DNA of 64,000 bases from Nitrosarchaeum sp. (GCA_003569705.1 BGOU01000003.1:62001-126000), one strand, 5' to 3'. Shown: positions 52,062-61,873, counted from the first letter of the stretch. Notes: generated from the sequence alone by a model not told the origin. A program made the numbers and translations.

Positions 52062-52745
52062 TTATTTTGATGGTAAAACTATTTCAGTTCCAACATCTAC
52101 GCCTTTGATTGCTTTTTCAAGTGTTTTGATATCAGCTTTTAATATTCGTGTCTTTATTTTAGAGCGTTCAATAATTTTTAGAGCTACTATATCCATCAAA
52201 TCATAACCTCCTGCAATAGAATCTTCATGAACAAGCATGTTTTTTAAATTCTTGAGTTCAATTCGTTTGAATTTTTTTGCATTTTTGAATTTGTTAGGGT
52301 CCTTATCATAAACACCATCAACATCAGTAGCATTAAGAAATTGTTCTGCATTGATTTTTTCAGCAATAAGAGCTGCTGTTCCATTGGTACTTTGTCCAGG
52401 ATGTAAACCACCTGTAACTACAATCAACCCATCATCTACTGCATGTCTTACTTCTTGTAATGTTGTTGGAGGATGGGAATACGCTTTATTTTTTAGGGCA
52501 TAAATCAAGAGTTTTGCATTTAATCTAGAGATTTCTATTCCAAGTTCATCCAGTGTAGATTCATCAGCTCCTGAAGATCTTGCATGAGTAATGTAATGTC
52601 TGGCAATATTTCCACCACCTGCAATAACTATTGGTTGACATATCTTACTAATTTTGACTAGAAATGAGGCATAGTCCTTTAGCATTTTTACATTATCCAT
52701 ACTAAAAATTCGTCCTGAAAGTTTGATGACAATTCTTTTTTTCAT
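52062..52745 (-). CDS. pyrH: UMP kinase (archaeal type)
   Basis: A 227-residue amino-acid-kinase-fold enzyme phosphorylating UMP to [14 protein letters not shown], the glycine loop [29 protein letters not shown] and [13 protein letters not shown] are the family marks. It overlaps the HD-protein gene by 1 bp in a tmk-HD-pyrH operon. Confidence 0.93.
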   Translation of the reverse strand: MKKRIVIKLSGRIFSMDNVKMLKDYASFLVKISKICQPIVIAGGGNIARHYITHARSSGADESTLDELGIEISRLNAKLLIYALKNKAYSHPPTTLQEVRHAVDDGLIVVTGGLHPGQSTNGTAALIAEKINAEQFLNATDVDGVYDKDPNKFKNAKKFKRIELKNLKNMLVHEDSIAGGYDLMDIVALKIIERSKIKTRILKADIKTLEKAIKGVDVGTEIVLPSK

Positions 52746-53980
52746 TATTTTAAACCACCAAGGATTGATTTTGCGGCAATTTCAACTTTTTTTCTGTTCT
52801 TTTGATGTGTGTATATTCTAAGAATATTCATAAAACCAGATATTGCTGAAACTACAGGAATTTGGGATATAGGCATCTCTTGTGCAGTTGATTTTCCATT
52901 TTCATTTGTAATCAAAATTATATATTTTGATTCATTTTTTGATGGAGCAAGTGGAATTGATGGAGTAACTGAACTATCAACAAAAATTTCACTTTCATCA
53001 ACTTTGGATTTTTTTGATATAGATGTTCTTAGTTCATTAGTTCTAGATTTTCCTAAATTAGTTCTACTAGTTAAAATTCGTTCAAATACACATTTTAACA
53101 ATTTTCTATTTTGATAATCTTCGGCAAATTGTCTAGCGCGTTTTAATTTAGATGATTTTGATGAAATAAGTTGGGCTAGAACGTATTCATCTGTAAGTTT
53201 CACATATTCATTAATGTTAAAAGAGGTAAAACCGAATTCGTCATCAGATAACCGTAATGCCTCTAAAAGCATAACTTCTGCTGCTCTTACTGTTTTATGA
53301 AAATATACAGCCTTGAACATTTGATAACGAGAATGCATCATAGATTCAAAAGAATATAGTGCTGATCTTTCTAGAGCAAGTTTTTTCTTATGCACATCTA
53401 AGGATTGTGTTATTCTTTTGTGATCAATTTGTGCATGTTCTGCACCAGTAAAGTAACCATCTCTTAACAAGTAATCCATCATGTCAGCACTTAATGCTCC
53501 TGAAATAATTTCATTCATGTATTGTAATTTAGAATCACCAAAAGCTACTTTTACGATGAGTTTCTTATCATACCCATTTTTTGATAAGCTATCACCAATT
53601 TCAGATTTTAGAATAATTTCTTTACCAAAACATTCATGTGAAAATTTCTTTTGTTGTATAATTTCCTCAAAAATATGTGAAAAAGGTCCATGACCTATAT
53701 CATGTAAAAGCCCTGCAAGCCTCAAAATTTCTATATCATCGAATTTCAAAATTCCTTTTTCATTTAAAGCCTGACCAGCTTGACTTGCAATATGCATAAC
53801 ACCCAAAGAATGCTCAAATCTAGTATGTTGTGCTGCAGGATATGTTAAGTGAGCACCAGAAAGTTGACGTATTCGTCTTAGTCTTTGAAATATAGGAGTA
53901 TCAATTATTTTTAATTCATGATCATAAACACGAATAAAATCATGTATTGGATCAACTATATCTAGATAATTTTTTTTCAT
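52745..53980 (-). CDS. HD-domain phosphohydrolase (SAMHD1/dGTPase-like)
   Basis: A 411-residue HD-superfamily protein. The metal ligands are H57 ([10 protein letters not shown]), H93-D94 ([12 protein letters not shown]) and D166 ([12 protein letters not shown]), and the layout with [11 protein letters not shown] near the N-terminus matches SAMHD1-like dNTP triphosphohydrolases. It is cotranscribed with thymidylate kinase (4-bp overlap) and UMP kinase (1-bp overlap), which supports a role in balancing nucleotide pools. The nucleotide specificity is unknown. Confidence 0.88.
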   Translation of the reverse strand: MKKNYLDIVDPIHDFIRVYDHELKIIDTPIFQRLRRIRQLSGAHLTYPAAQHTRFEHSLGVMHIASQAGQALNEKGILKFDDIEILRLAGLLHDIGHGPFSHIFEEIIQQKKFSHECFGKEIILKSEIGDSLSKNGYDKKLIVKVAFGDSKLQYMNEIISGALSADMMDYLLRDGYFTGAEHAQIDHKRITQSLDVHKKKLALERSALYSFESMMHSRYQMFKAVYFHKTVRAAEVMLLEALRLSDDEFGFTSFNINEYVKLTDEYVLAQLISSKSSKLKRARQFAEDYQNRKLLKCVFERILTSRTNLGKSRTNELRTSISKKSKVDESEIFVDSSVTPSIPLAPSKNESKYIILITNENGKSTAQEMPISQIPVVSAISGFMNILRIYTHQKNRKKVEIAAKSILGGLK

Positions 53981-54558
53981 AATCCTATTTTCTTTGTAAA
54001 TACTTTCAAAATATCTTTATGAACTTCTTGTTTTGGTTTTGATGCATCAATAATTTTCCAATGTTCATTCTTTGCAGTAGCTCTATAAATTTTTGATATT
54101 TTTCTTAGGAATTCTTCATTTTTTTCAAATTTATCTCTGTTAGTTTTTTTCCTACGAAATGATTCTGTTTGAGTTACATCTAGTAAAATGACAAGATCAG
54201 CCTTTGGAAGTCCAGCATCTAAATTTTCTAACCATTCACGTTTCATTCCATTTGCTAAACCATAGATTAGATTAGATTGGTAGTAACGATTCATTATCAA
54301 AACAGAATTTTTTGATTGTGCTGCTAAAATTTCATTTAGTTTTTCCCACCTATTTGCAGCTAAAAGACAGTGAATTACTTGAAGAGGAAATTTTCTCTGA
54401 CCATTAAGATATTTTGCAATTTCTTTTCCTATGGGTGTCTTATAATCAGGAAAGCTAAAGGTAGTAGTTTTGATTTTTCTTTGTTTTAATGCTTTTACCA
54501 ATAATGCAGTTTGAGTTTTCTTTCCTGCTTGGTCCCCACCTTCAATAACAATTATCAT
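53977..54558 (-). CDS. tmk: Thymidylate kinase
   Basis: A 193-residue P-loop kinase that phosphorylates dTMP. The P-loop is at 7-15 (GGDQAGKKT), the DR(Y/H)-type motif is NRYYQSNLIYG, and DLVILLDVTQTESFRRK precedes the LID. It is the first gene of the tmk-HD-pyrH operon, divergent from the Hsp20 gene. Confidence 0.92.
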   Translation of the reverse strand: MIIVIEGGDQAGKKTQTALLVKALKQRKIKTTTFSFPDYKTPIGKEIAKYLNGQRKFPLQVIHCLLAANRWEKLNEILAAQSKNSVLIMNRYYQSNLIYGLANGMKREWLENLDAGLPKADLVILLDVTQTESFRRKKTNRDKFEKNEEFLRKISKIYRATAKNEHWKIIDASKPKQEVHKDILKVFTKKIGL

Positions 54559-54603
54559 AAGTTACAAAAACAGAGAAATTAATTGATTAAAAATCTATCA
54601 AGG

Positions 54604-54610
54604 TTTATAA
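54604..54610 (+). promoter_or_regulatory. TATA box of the Hsp20 gene
   Basis: TTTATAA ends about 25 bp upstream of the ATG at 54636, consistent with a nearly leaderless archaeal transcript. Confidence 0.5.
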
Positions 54611-54635
54611 CCAAAAATTAAGCACGTATCTCAAA

Positions 54636-55028
54636 ATGGGACTAGTAAAATCCATGGCAAAAGAAATGATTAAAGAAATTGGGAATAAATCAAGAGAATT
54701 TTATGAATTTGTTTTACCGCCTATAGATATGTTTCTTGATAATGACAAATTAACATTATTAATTGACTTGCCAGGATTTGCAAAAAAAGATATCAAATTA
54801 TCACTAGATGGAAATATTTTATCCATTCAGGCATGTAAAGAAATTTCTGATGAAAAAAATCACAACATGATCTGCAATCAAAGACCCAACATCATAGATA
54901 AGAAAATAAGACTACCTATTGATCTTAGAGAAGGAGAAGAAGGAGTAAATTCTGCAAAATATGAACATGGTGTATTAACAATTACAATTCCTGTTAAAAA
55001 ACATGGAAAAGATATTTCGGTAGAATAA
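54636..55028 (+). CDS. Hsp20/alpha-crystallin small heat shock protein
   Basis: A 130-residue holdase chaperone with an alpha-crystallin beta-sandwich (about 38-130): LTLLIDLPGFAKKDIKLSL, then KYEHGVLTITIPV, the GVLTI motif of the family. The C-terminal I-x-I tail is short. It is a single gene, divergent from tmk, and convergent with the UbiB-type kinase gene. Confidence 0.92.
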   Translation: MGLVKSMAKEMIKEIGNKSREFYEFVLPPIDMFLDNDKLTLLIDLPGFAKKDIKLSLDGNILSIQACKEISDEKNHNMICNQRPNIIDKKIRLPIDLREGEEGVNSAKYEHGVLTITIPVKKHGKDISVE

Positions 55029-56579
55029 TCAATGTTTTCTAAAAATTGTAAAGATACTCATTATTATCATTGAACATATCATTCCAGTAATTCCCAAGGA
55101 TTCATTTGATGTATACAAAACAGTAGAACCTACAAAGATTGCAGATGAGAGAATACTTCCAGAAAGTAAAATATTAGATTTTGGTTTAGCGTTTAAGAAT
55201 TGAATTGATCTGTTTTCATCAAGAAATTTTTTTAATTCTGGTGCAATTGAAATAGTAGCATCAATTGATTTTACAAATCTTTGAAAAGAATACTTTAGTT
55301 CTTCGATATATGCATCTTTGATCAAATTTTCTTCTTCTAAAATTTCTCTTAATACTTTAACAAATTTGAAATCAACTTTATGTGTTTTGTAAATTCCCTC
55401 TATGATTGATGCCATTCTCATGTACAACGCTAAGTTCTTTGGAAGAATAAATGGAAATTTACTCATTGTTTTGTTTGCAAGTTCCATCAAACTTTGTACC
55501 TCCATTTCATCAGGTTTTTTTCCATGCATTGCACCGACAGCTAATTCTATTCCTTTCTCAATTACTGATCTGTTAAAATCAGGAGTTAACATTCCAAGGT
55601 CAGCCATTGCATTGACAGTTCTTGGAGGATCTTTCTCAACTAAGGCAAGATAAAGTCTGATTAGTCTTAATCTAGTTTCATTATCTAATCGTCCAACCAT
55701 TCCATAGTCATAAAGAATGAGTTTACCATCATCAGTTACTGAAATGTTTCCAGGATGAGGATCTGCATGAAATAATGAATGACGTAAAAGCATTGTAAAA
55801 AAGACCTTATGAACATCAATTACTAGTTTCTGCCTGTCAATTCCCTTCTCATCAAGTGCTTCTATATTGGTAATTTTGATACCAGGAAGATATTCCATAG
55901 TAAGTACGTTTTTTGAAGAATAATCATCATAAACTGAAGGAACTAATATGTTACTTTTTTTCATATCATGTTTAATTTTTTTAAGATTTGATGATTCAAT
56001 TGTATAATCCATCTCCTCATGAATTGTTTCGATAAATTGAGAAAGCATTGCTCTTGCAGAAAAACGCAGGTTTGGATCTACAAATCTTAATGCCATTGGA
56101 AGAATTTTTTTTAAGACTTTGAGATCTTCTTCAACAACTTTTTCAATCCCGGGTCTTTTTACTTTAACAACAATTTCCTGACCAGAAATTCTTCCACGAT
56201 AAACTTGGCCTAAAGATGCACCAGAAATAGGATTTGGATCTATGTCATCAAATTTTTCATTAATTGGTCCTATGTCATTTTCTATTATGGGTTTTACCTG
56301 ATCAAATGGAGCTGCTGGAACATTGTCTTGTAGTTTAGCAAGTTCTTCCAAGTAAGGTTGTGGTAAAATATCAGCTCGTGATGAAAGCCATTGTCCTAAT
56401 TTTATGTAAACAGGTCCTAATGAAATGAAAGTGTTTAGAACTTTACGTGCATTCTTACGATATTTTTCTAAATCAACATCTTTACCTTCTTTTTTTACCC
56501 ATTTTCTTCTATCTTTTCGTAATGCCAAAATTGAAGGAATTAGTTTAATGAATACCTGAATTGTTCTTGTAGTAGACAT
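55029..56579 (-). CDS. ABC1/UbiB/COQ8-family atypical kinase
   Basis: A 516-residue protein with the family's KxGQ motif in YIKLGQWLSSRADILP, the Ala-rich nucleotide loop in ISGASLGQVYRG, the invariant Lys in VVKVKRPG, the catalytic HADPHPGNI and the metal DYG in LYDYGMVG. Two C-terminal membrane helices anchor it. UbiB proteins support isoprenoid-quinone synthesis, which fits a menaquinone-using archaeon. It follows a small membrane-protein gene by 2 bp. Confidence 0.92.
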   Translation of the reverse strand: MSTTRTIQVFIKLIPSILALRKDRRKWVKKEGKDVDLEKYRKNARKVLNTFISLGPVYIKLGQWLSSRADILPQPYLEELAKLQDNVPAAPFDQVKPIIENDIGPINEKFDDIDPNPISGASLGQVYRGRISGQEIVVKVKRPGIEKVVEEDLKVLKKILPMALRFVDPNLRFSARAMLSQFIETIHEEMDYTIESSNLKKIKHDMKKSNILVPSVYDDYSSKNVLTMEYLPGIKITNIEALDEKGIDRQKLVIDVHKVFFTMLLRHSLFHADPHPGNISVTDDGKLILYDYGMVGRLDNETRLRLIRLYLALVEKDPPRTVNAMADLGMLTPDFNRSVIEKGIELAVGAMHGKKPDEMEVQSLMELANKTMSKFPFILPKNLALYMRMASIIEGIYKTHKVDFKFVKVLREILEEENLIKDAYIEELKYSFQRFVKSIDATISIAPELKKFLDENRSIQFLNAKPKSNILLSGSILSSAIFVGSTVLYTSNESLGITGMICSMIIMSIFTIFRKH

Positions 56580-56581
56580 GT

Positions 56582-56983
56582 TTACTCTAAATAATTTTTG
56601 ATTTTTTTAGTTACAACATATCCAACATATCCTGCAACGATAGAAGAGAGAAGAGTAGCTGCTATAGTTGATTTTTTTGATTTGTTATTATTTAGAAATT
56701 TTTTTGCAATTTCTGAACCACCTAGAATTGAACATGCTAATCCAATCAGAATTTCTGGAGCATCACAGACTAAATGACCAAGTGGATCTTTTCTAGGATC
56801 AATTTTATCAGTATGAACTAGAAATTTATTGTCGTATTCTCTAATGTGTAAATTACCATATCGAAATTGTCTTTTTGCACCATTTTTTTGTCCAAGCGTA
56901 GTTTCTTCTGCTTCTTCAAGCATAAATTCTCGTAATTCTTTTGGTACTTCAATTTCATCTCTTGGCATGAACGCAAGATCCAT
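56582..56983 (-). CDS. Hypothetical membrane-associated protein, 133 residues
   Basis: The N-terminal 85 residues are soluble (MPRDEIEVPKELREFML, YGNLHIREYDNKF, HTDKIDPRKDPLGH). The C-terminal part has two hydrophobic segments (about 78-92 and 106-126) and a basic end. It lies 2 bp upstream of the UbiB-type kinase gene and 7 bp downstream of another small membrane gene, so the three form an operon. No family is recognised. Confidence 0.65.
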   Translation of the reverse strand: MDLAFMPRDEIEVPKELREFMLEEAEETTLGQKNGAKRQFRYGNLHIREYDNKFLVHTDKIDPRKDPLGHLVCDAPEILIGLACSILGGSEIAKKFLNNNKSKKSTIAATLLSSIVAGYVGYVVTKKIKNYLE

Positions 56984-56990
56984 TATTTGC

Positions 56991-57239
56991 TTATAATCTT
57001 AGCCATAACAAAAATAGAAAATCAGTATCTTTTTCATGCTTGTTTAGTGAAAATTTATTTTTGGATTTTGATTCTTTTATTTTATCCTCATCAAACAATA
57101 CAAAACTTGTAATAAATGCAATCAACATAGAAATTCCAGTAATGTAATCATATCTGAATCTGATTTCAGGATGAACCGTTTCATGATAAGTAGAGATCAT
57201 ATATGTAATAACAAATAAGATTACACCAACAATTATCAA
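56991..57239 (-). CDS. Hypothetical two-helix membrane protein
   Basis: An 82-residue ORF starting at a TTG, with helices at about 2-15 and 32-50 and a charged Lys-rich middle. It is probably the first gene of the operon leading to the UbiB-type kinase. No recognised family; the start is uncertain. Confidence 0.5.
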   Translation of the reverse strand: MIIVGVILFVITYMISTYHETVHPEIRFRYDYITGISMLIAFITSFVLFDEDKIKESKSKNKFSLNKHEKDTDFLFLLWLRL

Positions 57240-57304
57240 TTGTTGATGAAATTACAATAATTTGGGTTTTTTTCTACGTATATGAATTGGGAATTAAAAA
57301 AGAT

Positions 57305-57373
57305 TCAAAGAAGGGGTGTTGTTATGAATCCCACTACACATCCTACTAGAAAGAGAAATGTACCTTTTGACAT
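57305..57373 (-). CDS. Putative 22-residue membrane peptide
   Basis: MSKGTFLFLVGCVVGFITTP then LL: a single hydrophobic helix with a short polar start. It is very short, but it has a TATA-like element about 30 bp upstream and a TCCC-N6-GGGA palindrome about 50 bp upstream, the same arrangement as the ribbon-helix-helix gene at 4484-4627. That makes expression plausible. The function is unknown. Confidence 0.4.
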   Translation of the reverse strand: MSKGTFLFLVGCVVGFITTPLL

Positions 57374-57400
57374 ACCTAATTCATACTATCTCAACATAAT

Positions 57401-57435
57401 CATATAACAATAATGTAAATGTCCCAAAATAGGGA
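57401..57435 (-). promoter_or_regulatory. TATA box with upstream TCCC-N6-GGGA palindrome, second copy
   Basis: On the minus strand TCCCTATTTTGGGA (57422-57435) is followed about 14 bp later by GTTATATG (57401-57408). Spacing and sequence closely match the element at 4659-4691, including the A/T-rich stretch between palindrome and TATA box. Confidence 0.5.
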
Positions 57436-57679
57436 ATTAGAAATTAATAAAATAATATTACAGTTTTGATTTCATCACGGAGAGTTTTTTTATTACTTGT
57501 TCAAGATCTATTTGTCATCAACAATTACATGTTTTAGTACTTTAATCTCTTGATTTAGTTGTTCTAAATGAAATCATCAAAATAACTACCTTACTTTCTA
57601 ATTCAAAAAATAATTGTTGACTAATTTTTTCTAATTCTTCTTTACAGTTTCTTATTTTTTCGAATTTAAAATTTGATTC

Positions 57680-58972
57680 TTAGCTAGCCTGAATTTTTGA
57701 TTTTTTACGCCTACGAATCATATAGATTCCTATTGCAGCTACTATTATTATTGGAATAATGATTAGTTGTGAATAATTTATAGATTCAATTTTTGGTGGT
57801 TCTTTTACAAATATTGTGGCAGTATGTGTGAGAAATACTTCATCTCTAATACTGTCTTTGTATCTTACAGTAAGTTTAATGTTATGTTCTCCATATCGTG
57901 GTTGACCATCAAATTCCAGTGGAATGTTAAATGGAATTGGAGAATCAATTTCTACTTCGTCAATAAATTGAGTTTGGTTTTTGATGTTTGAATCACCTAA
58001 TGGCTCAAGAGTTACAAAACCAAACAAGGCATTTTCATTTCCTTCGTTAATTATTTCTCCAACAACCATTTGTTTACCAGATAATTCAATTACTCCAACA
58101 TCATATATGGAAAGATCAATCAATCCTTTAATGTAAAAATCAACAGTTTCAGAGACAGTTTTTAGTGCACCCTGTGCAGTATAATATTTAATAGTCAATG
58201 GAACTCGTAAAGTTTCATCTTTAAGATTTGCTGGTACGTATACTGTAGCAGTGAGATATCTAGAAGATTTTGGTGCTATATTTCCAACATCCCAATTAGA
58301 TTCTAGAATTACTACACCAGATCTTGTTGAAGTTGTGGTAAGTTCTGTCCCAGTGTTGGTAGCTACAATACTCACAGTAGAAAGCGGTGCAGTTCCATTA
58401 TTTGAAAGCTCAATTACTACGTTATTTGATTTCAAAGATATAAGAAATGGATCTAATGCTTTGACATTGAGTATACTGTTTCCAGTAACTTTGAAGTTAA
58501 AATCAGAAAAAGAAGTTCTTACTCCAGATTCTCTCAATCTAGAATAATCAACTTTAACAGTACCTGGATATTGTTGAATTCTAACATTTTTATCAATATT
58601 AACATAAAATGTCATGTGGAAATTATCACCTGCCAAAGAATTAGAATTGCTATCAGCAATGATTAATGAACCATGACCATCTGCTGCGGAAAATCCCATA
58701 GGAAGAGATAGCTGACCTTTAATTCCAGTAATATCTTGTGTACCTACATTTGCAAATATTACTGTAAATGGTACATTTTCATCACCAGGATCAATCTCAA
58801 TTTTCTCACCAATAGTTCCAAAATATGCATTGAGAAATTTTACATCTCCAAAATGTCTTTCAAATGGAGACTGACCAAAACCACCCGATTTAATTTGAGC
58901 AAATGAATTATCAGTAACTAATGGAATAAGAAACAATATTGTTAATGAAAATAGAATCTTATAATTTATCAT
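57680..58972 (-). CDS. Secreted CARDB/NEW3-like protein, exporter partner
   Basis: A 430-residue protein with a signal peptide (ends NSFAQI), three or more Ig-like domains of the S-layer-associated CARDB/NPCBM-associated type (PFTVIFANVGTQDITG, VVIELSNNGTAPLS, VVGEIINEGNENALF), and a C-terminal membrane helix with a basic tail. Its start overlaps the ABC ATPase gene by 4 bp. It is likely an extracytoplasmic component working with the exporter encoded upstream. Confidence 0.8.
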   Translation of the reverse strand: MINYKILFSLTILFLIPLVTDNSFAQIKSGGFGQSPFERHFGDVKFLNAYFGTIGEKIEIDPGDENVPFTVIFANVGTQDITGIKGQLSLPMGFSAADGHGSLIIADSNSNSLAGDNFHMTFYVNIDKNVRIQQYPGTVKVDYSRLRESGVRTSFSDFNFKVTGNSILNVKALDPFLISLKSNNVVIELSNNGTAPLSTVSIVATNTGTELTTTSTRSGVVILESNWDVGNIAPKSSRYLTATVYVPANLKDETLRVPLTIKYYTAQGALKTVSETVDFYIKGLIDLSIYDVGVIELSGKQMVVGEIINEGNENALFGFVTLEPLGDSNIKNQTQFIDEVEIDSPIPFNIPLEFDGQPRYGEHNIKLTVRYKDSIRDEVFLTHTATIFVKEPPKIESINYSQLIIIPIIIVAAIGIYMIRRRKKSKIQAS

Positions 58973-59673
58973 GCCAAAACCCCCATCTCAGATGGTAAAT
59001 TTCCTTCAAATGCCTTTCCATCTTTAATTGTAATCACTCTATCAACATCTCCAAAATGTTGTCGGTCGTGAGTAACAACAATGAATGTTTGATTTAGTTT
59101 TTTTGCCATTGATTTCATTAATTGAATTATCTTTTCAGATGTAACAGAATCCAAGTTACCAGTTGGTTCATCAGCTAAAACAATCGAAGGATTATTTATC
59201 AGTCCTCTAGCAATTGCCGCTCTTTGTGCTTGTCCACCTGAAATTTTATTTGCTCTTTTATCTATTTGATCATCTAATCCAACTGCTTTTAGTAATTCTC
59301 TGGCATTTTTTTCTGCAGAATCAGTGGTTCCTGCAATTTCTCTTGGCAATAATACATTTTCAAGAACAGTCAAATCAGTTAATAGATTTGAAAATTGAAA
59401 AATGAATCCTAATTTTTTGTTTCTAAATGACGAGATTTTGTTATCTGATAGATTTGTTGTATCTGTTTCATCAATGAAGACCTTACCATTTGTCGGACGA
59501 TCTAATAGTCCTATCATGTTAAGTAAAGTTGATTTTCCCGAACCGGAACTGCCTACAATTAATACAAATTCTCCTTTTTCAATTGAAAGTGATACATTAT
59601 CTAATGCATTTACCTTGTTTTCCCCTGTTCCATAAATTTTACTCAAATTAATAATTTCAAGTACTTTAGACAT
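58969..59673 (-). CDS. ABC exporter ATPase (LolD/MacB type)
   Basis: A 234-residue ATPase of the LolD/FtsE/MacB group: Walker A GSSGSGKST, Q-loop FIFQFSNLL, signature ISGGQAQR, Walker B IVLADEPTGNLD, switch VVTHD. It overlaps the permease gene by 8 bp and the CARDB-like gene by 4 bp. It should power mechanotransmission or export by the FtsX-type permease. Confidence 0.93.
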   Translation of the reverse strand: MSKVLEIINLSKIYGTGENKVNALDNVSLSIEKGEFVLIVGSSGSGKSTLLNMIGLLDRPTNGKVFIDETDTTNLSDNKISSFRNKKLGFIFQFSNLLTDLTVLENVLLPREIAGTTDSAEKNARELLKAVGLDDQIDKRANKISGGQAQRAAIARGLINNPSIVLADEPTGNLDSVTSEKIIQLMKSMAKKLNQTFIVVTHDRQHFGDVDRVITIKDGKAFEGNLPSEMGVLA

Positions 59674-60853
59674 TTCTCATTGCCTCCACTGGTAATAATT
59701 TAGTCGCTCTATATGATGGGTATAGCGAAGCAATTATTGCTAAAATAAACGATAATACAGCTGTCTGAATAATTTTTTCCCAGTTGTAGCTCACTTCTAG
59801 TGGGAGACTATTATTGAATGACATTTTTGTTTCCTTTGCATAAAATGTATAGCCTAATCCTGCCGCAGTTCCTACTCCAGCACCAATTGCACCAATTATC
59901 ATTCCCTGAAAAATAAAAATAAGCAAAATGTCTTTTCTTGTTGCACCTATTGATCTCATCACACCTATTTCTCTAGTTTTTCCATTAACCAACATCATTT
60001 GAATTGTAACAATAGCAAATGCAGATGACATCATTCCAAAATATCCAATCATGTTTATCATTGCAATACCAGATCTAAATCCTGCTAGTTGTTGTTCAGC
60101 AGATTCTTCTATTGTTTCTGCAACAAAACCATCATTAGGAAAAGAAGCTAAAAAGAAATTTTTTACATCACTTGCTTTAGATGGATCTTTTAGTTTTACC
60201 ATAATTGAACCTGTATCACCAGGTCTATTCATTAAATCACGTAAAGTATCAATGTGAACAACTACACTATAATCAAAGCCTTGACCGCCAGGCGATTTTG
60301 CTATTCCAGTAACTACAAATCTCTTAATTTGATCCTGTCCGTATCTATCAACAATCTTTAATTTTATACTATCACCAACCTGAGCACCTCCAAGATCTCT
60401 TGCGACATTAGAGCCTAGTACGATAGAATTTCTTGAAAAAACATATTGTCCATCAGATACAGTCTCATGAACAGTAGAAGCTCGAATATCTCGTAATGGA
60501 TTAACTCCTACAATAGGAATTCTTGTTTTTTCATGTAATGTGCCAAATTTTGTCATGTTAATTGATGCCGTCGATGACAACCGTGGTGTAGCCGCTTCTA
60601 CATATGGAATTCTTTCAAACCAATTAACTAATGCTTGATCTGATTTATCGATGTAATTTTCCTCATCTGTAACTAGAACATCGCCATTTCTATAATTTGA
60701 GATATCTCTAACAATTGCATCAAACAATCCCTGAAAAATTACAAAATTAACATGAATTACCAAAATTCCAATTGTTACAGCTAAAACTGCACCAATGAGA
60801 CTTCCTTTTTTGTTGAATAGCATTCTTTTTGCTAAACGAAATCTATATTCCAC
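59666..60853 (-). CDS. ABC exporter permease (FtsX/MacB type)
   Basis: A 395-residue protein with one N-terminal helix, a large extracytoplasmic domain (about 45-265) and three C-terminal helices, the FtsX/MacB layout. REIGVMRSIGATRKDIL and the end YPSYRATKLLPVEAMRN are conserved. It is the first gene of the three-gene exporter operon. The substrate is unknown; candidates are lipids, peptides or surface proteins. Confidence 0.9.
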   Translation of the reverse strand: MEYRFRLAKRMLFNKKGSLIGAVLAVTIGILVIHVNFVIFQGLFDAIVRDISNYRNGDVLVTDEENYIDKSDQALVNWFERIPYVEAATPRLSSTASINMTKFGTLHEKTRIPIVGVNPLRDIRASTVHETVSDGQYVFSRNSIVLGSNVARDLGGAQVGDSIKLKIVDRYGQDQIKRFVVTGIAKSPGGQGFDYSVVVHIDTLRDLMNRPGDTGSIMVKLKDPSKASDVKNFFLASFPNDGFVAETIEESAEQQLAGFRSGIAMINMIGYFGMMSSAFAIVTIQMMLVNGKTREIGVMRSIGATRKDILLIFIFQGMIIGAIGAGVGTAAGLGYTFYAKETKMSFNNSLPLEVSYNWEKIIQTAVLSFILAIIASLYPSYRATKLLPVEAMRNV

Positions 60854-60970
60854 AAGAAGATTAGAAATAGTCTAATATTTAATGTATTTTATGTATAGTG
60901 CTAATAATATAGACAATTTTATATTTTATTAGTTATTTACAAACATTATGAGATTGATTTAGGTGAGAGA

Positions 60971-61873
60971 TTGGACAATTTAGATATAAAAATTCTAAGC
61001 AGGCTCTTGAATAATTGTAGAGAAGCAGATAGACAGATTGGAAAAGAATTAGGGATTTCAGGAGGTGCAGTTAGAGCACGAATTAAAAAAATGCAGAAGC
61101 GGAAAATAATTGAGAAATTTACTATTAAAGTTGAGCCACCAGTTTTGGGACTAGGTGTTTTGTATATAGTAGTTTCAGGTCAAAACATCAAAGAAATTTT
61201 AGAGCAAATTAGTTTAGTCGGAGAGCCATTTTTTGTTGTACCATGTATTGGTGGAATTACAGTTTGCAGTATTGTAGTAAAAGAAAATTTACAACAAAAA
61301 ATCACACTGGCAAATAAATTAATGAAAGATGTTAAAGTATTATCTATTTTTGAAGCAGAAAATCCAGGATTTAATTCTAATTTAACTAAAACAGATTTAG
61401 AAATTTTAGAACAGTTAATAAAAGAACCAAGACAAAAAATTGAAAAGATATCAAAAGATACAGGTTTATCTACAAAAACAGTTACAAGATGTATTGATAA
61501 ATTACAAGAAAATGACGGTATTCAATTTACAGTGATTTATGATCCAACAAAAATCGAGAATTTTATTCCACATGCTATACTTGCATGGATTGAGGGAGAT
61601 CTTAGAGAAATATTAGAAAAAATGAATGGTGAGTTTTATGAGTCATTTATGCAGATACCGTTTATTGCAAAAAATCAAATCGTATTATTCATGTATAGTC
61701 ATGATATATTTGAAATGGATGAATTAACTCAAAGAGTTAGAAATATGGATGGTGTAATGTCTGCAGATCTATTTATTCCAAAAATGATATCTTTTCCATT
61801 AAAATGGTTAGAACAAGCTATCAACGATGCTAAGAAATCATCTACACTTCATCTTTCATATCAAATAAATTAA
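60971..61873 (+). CDS. Lrp/AsnC-type regulator with two HTH segments
   Basis: A 300-residue protein. An N-terminal HTH (LDIKILSRLLNNCREADRQIG, continuing into KELGISGGAVRARIKKMQ) is followed by an alpha-beta segment, a second HTH (LEILEQLIKEPRQKIEKIS, then TGLSTKTVTRCIDKL) and a C-terminal domain. Duplicated Lrp-like halves are common in these archaea. The TTG start at 60971 is supported by GGTGA at 60962-60966. It is divergent from the exporter operon and precedes the Nudix gene. The ligand is unknown. Confidence 0.82.
   Translation: MDNLDIKILSRLLNNCREADRQIGKELGISGGAVRARIKKMQKRKIIEKFTIKVEPPVLGLGVLYIVVSGQNIKEILEQISLVGEPFFVVPCIGGITVCSIVVKENLQQKITLANKLMKDVKVLSIFEAENPGFNSNLTKTDLEILEQLIKEPRQKIEKISKDTGLSTKTVTRCIDKLQENDGIQFTVIYDPTKIENFIPHAILAWIEGDLREILEKMNGEFYESFMQIPFIAKNQIVLFMYSHDIFEMDELTQRVRNMDGVMSADLFIPKMISFPLKWLEQAINDAKKSSTLHLSYQIN

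Larger units (their letters stand above)
57240..57679 (-). other. 440-bp gap: tiny ORF, regulatory palindrome, broken coiled-coil reading frame
   Basis: This stretch has no ordinary gene. It holds a 22-codon membrane-peptide ORF (57305-57373) with its own promoter module (57401-57435). Between 57508 and 57679, minus-strand sequence reads as a helical peptide (KEELEKISQQLFFELESK, then LEQLNQEIKVLKHVIVDDK) in two frames. Joining them needs two extra bases in T-runs, and no clear start codon is visible, so it may be a damaged small gene. Confidence 0.35.
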
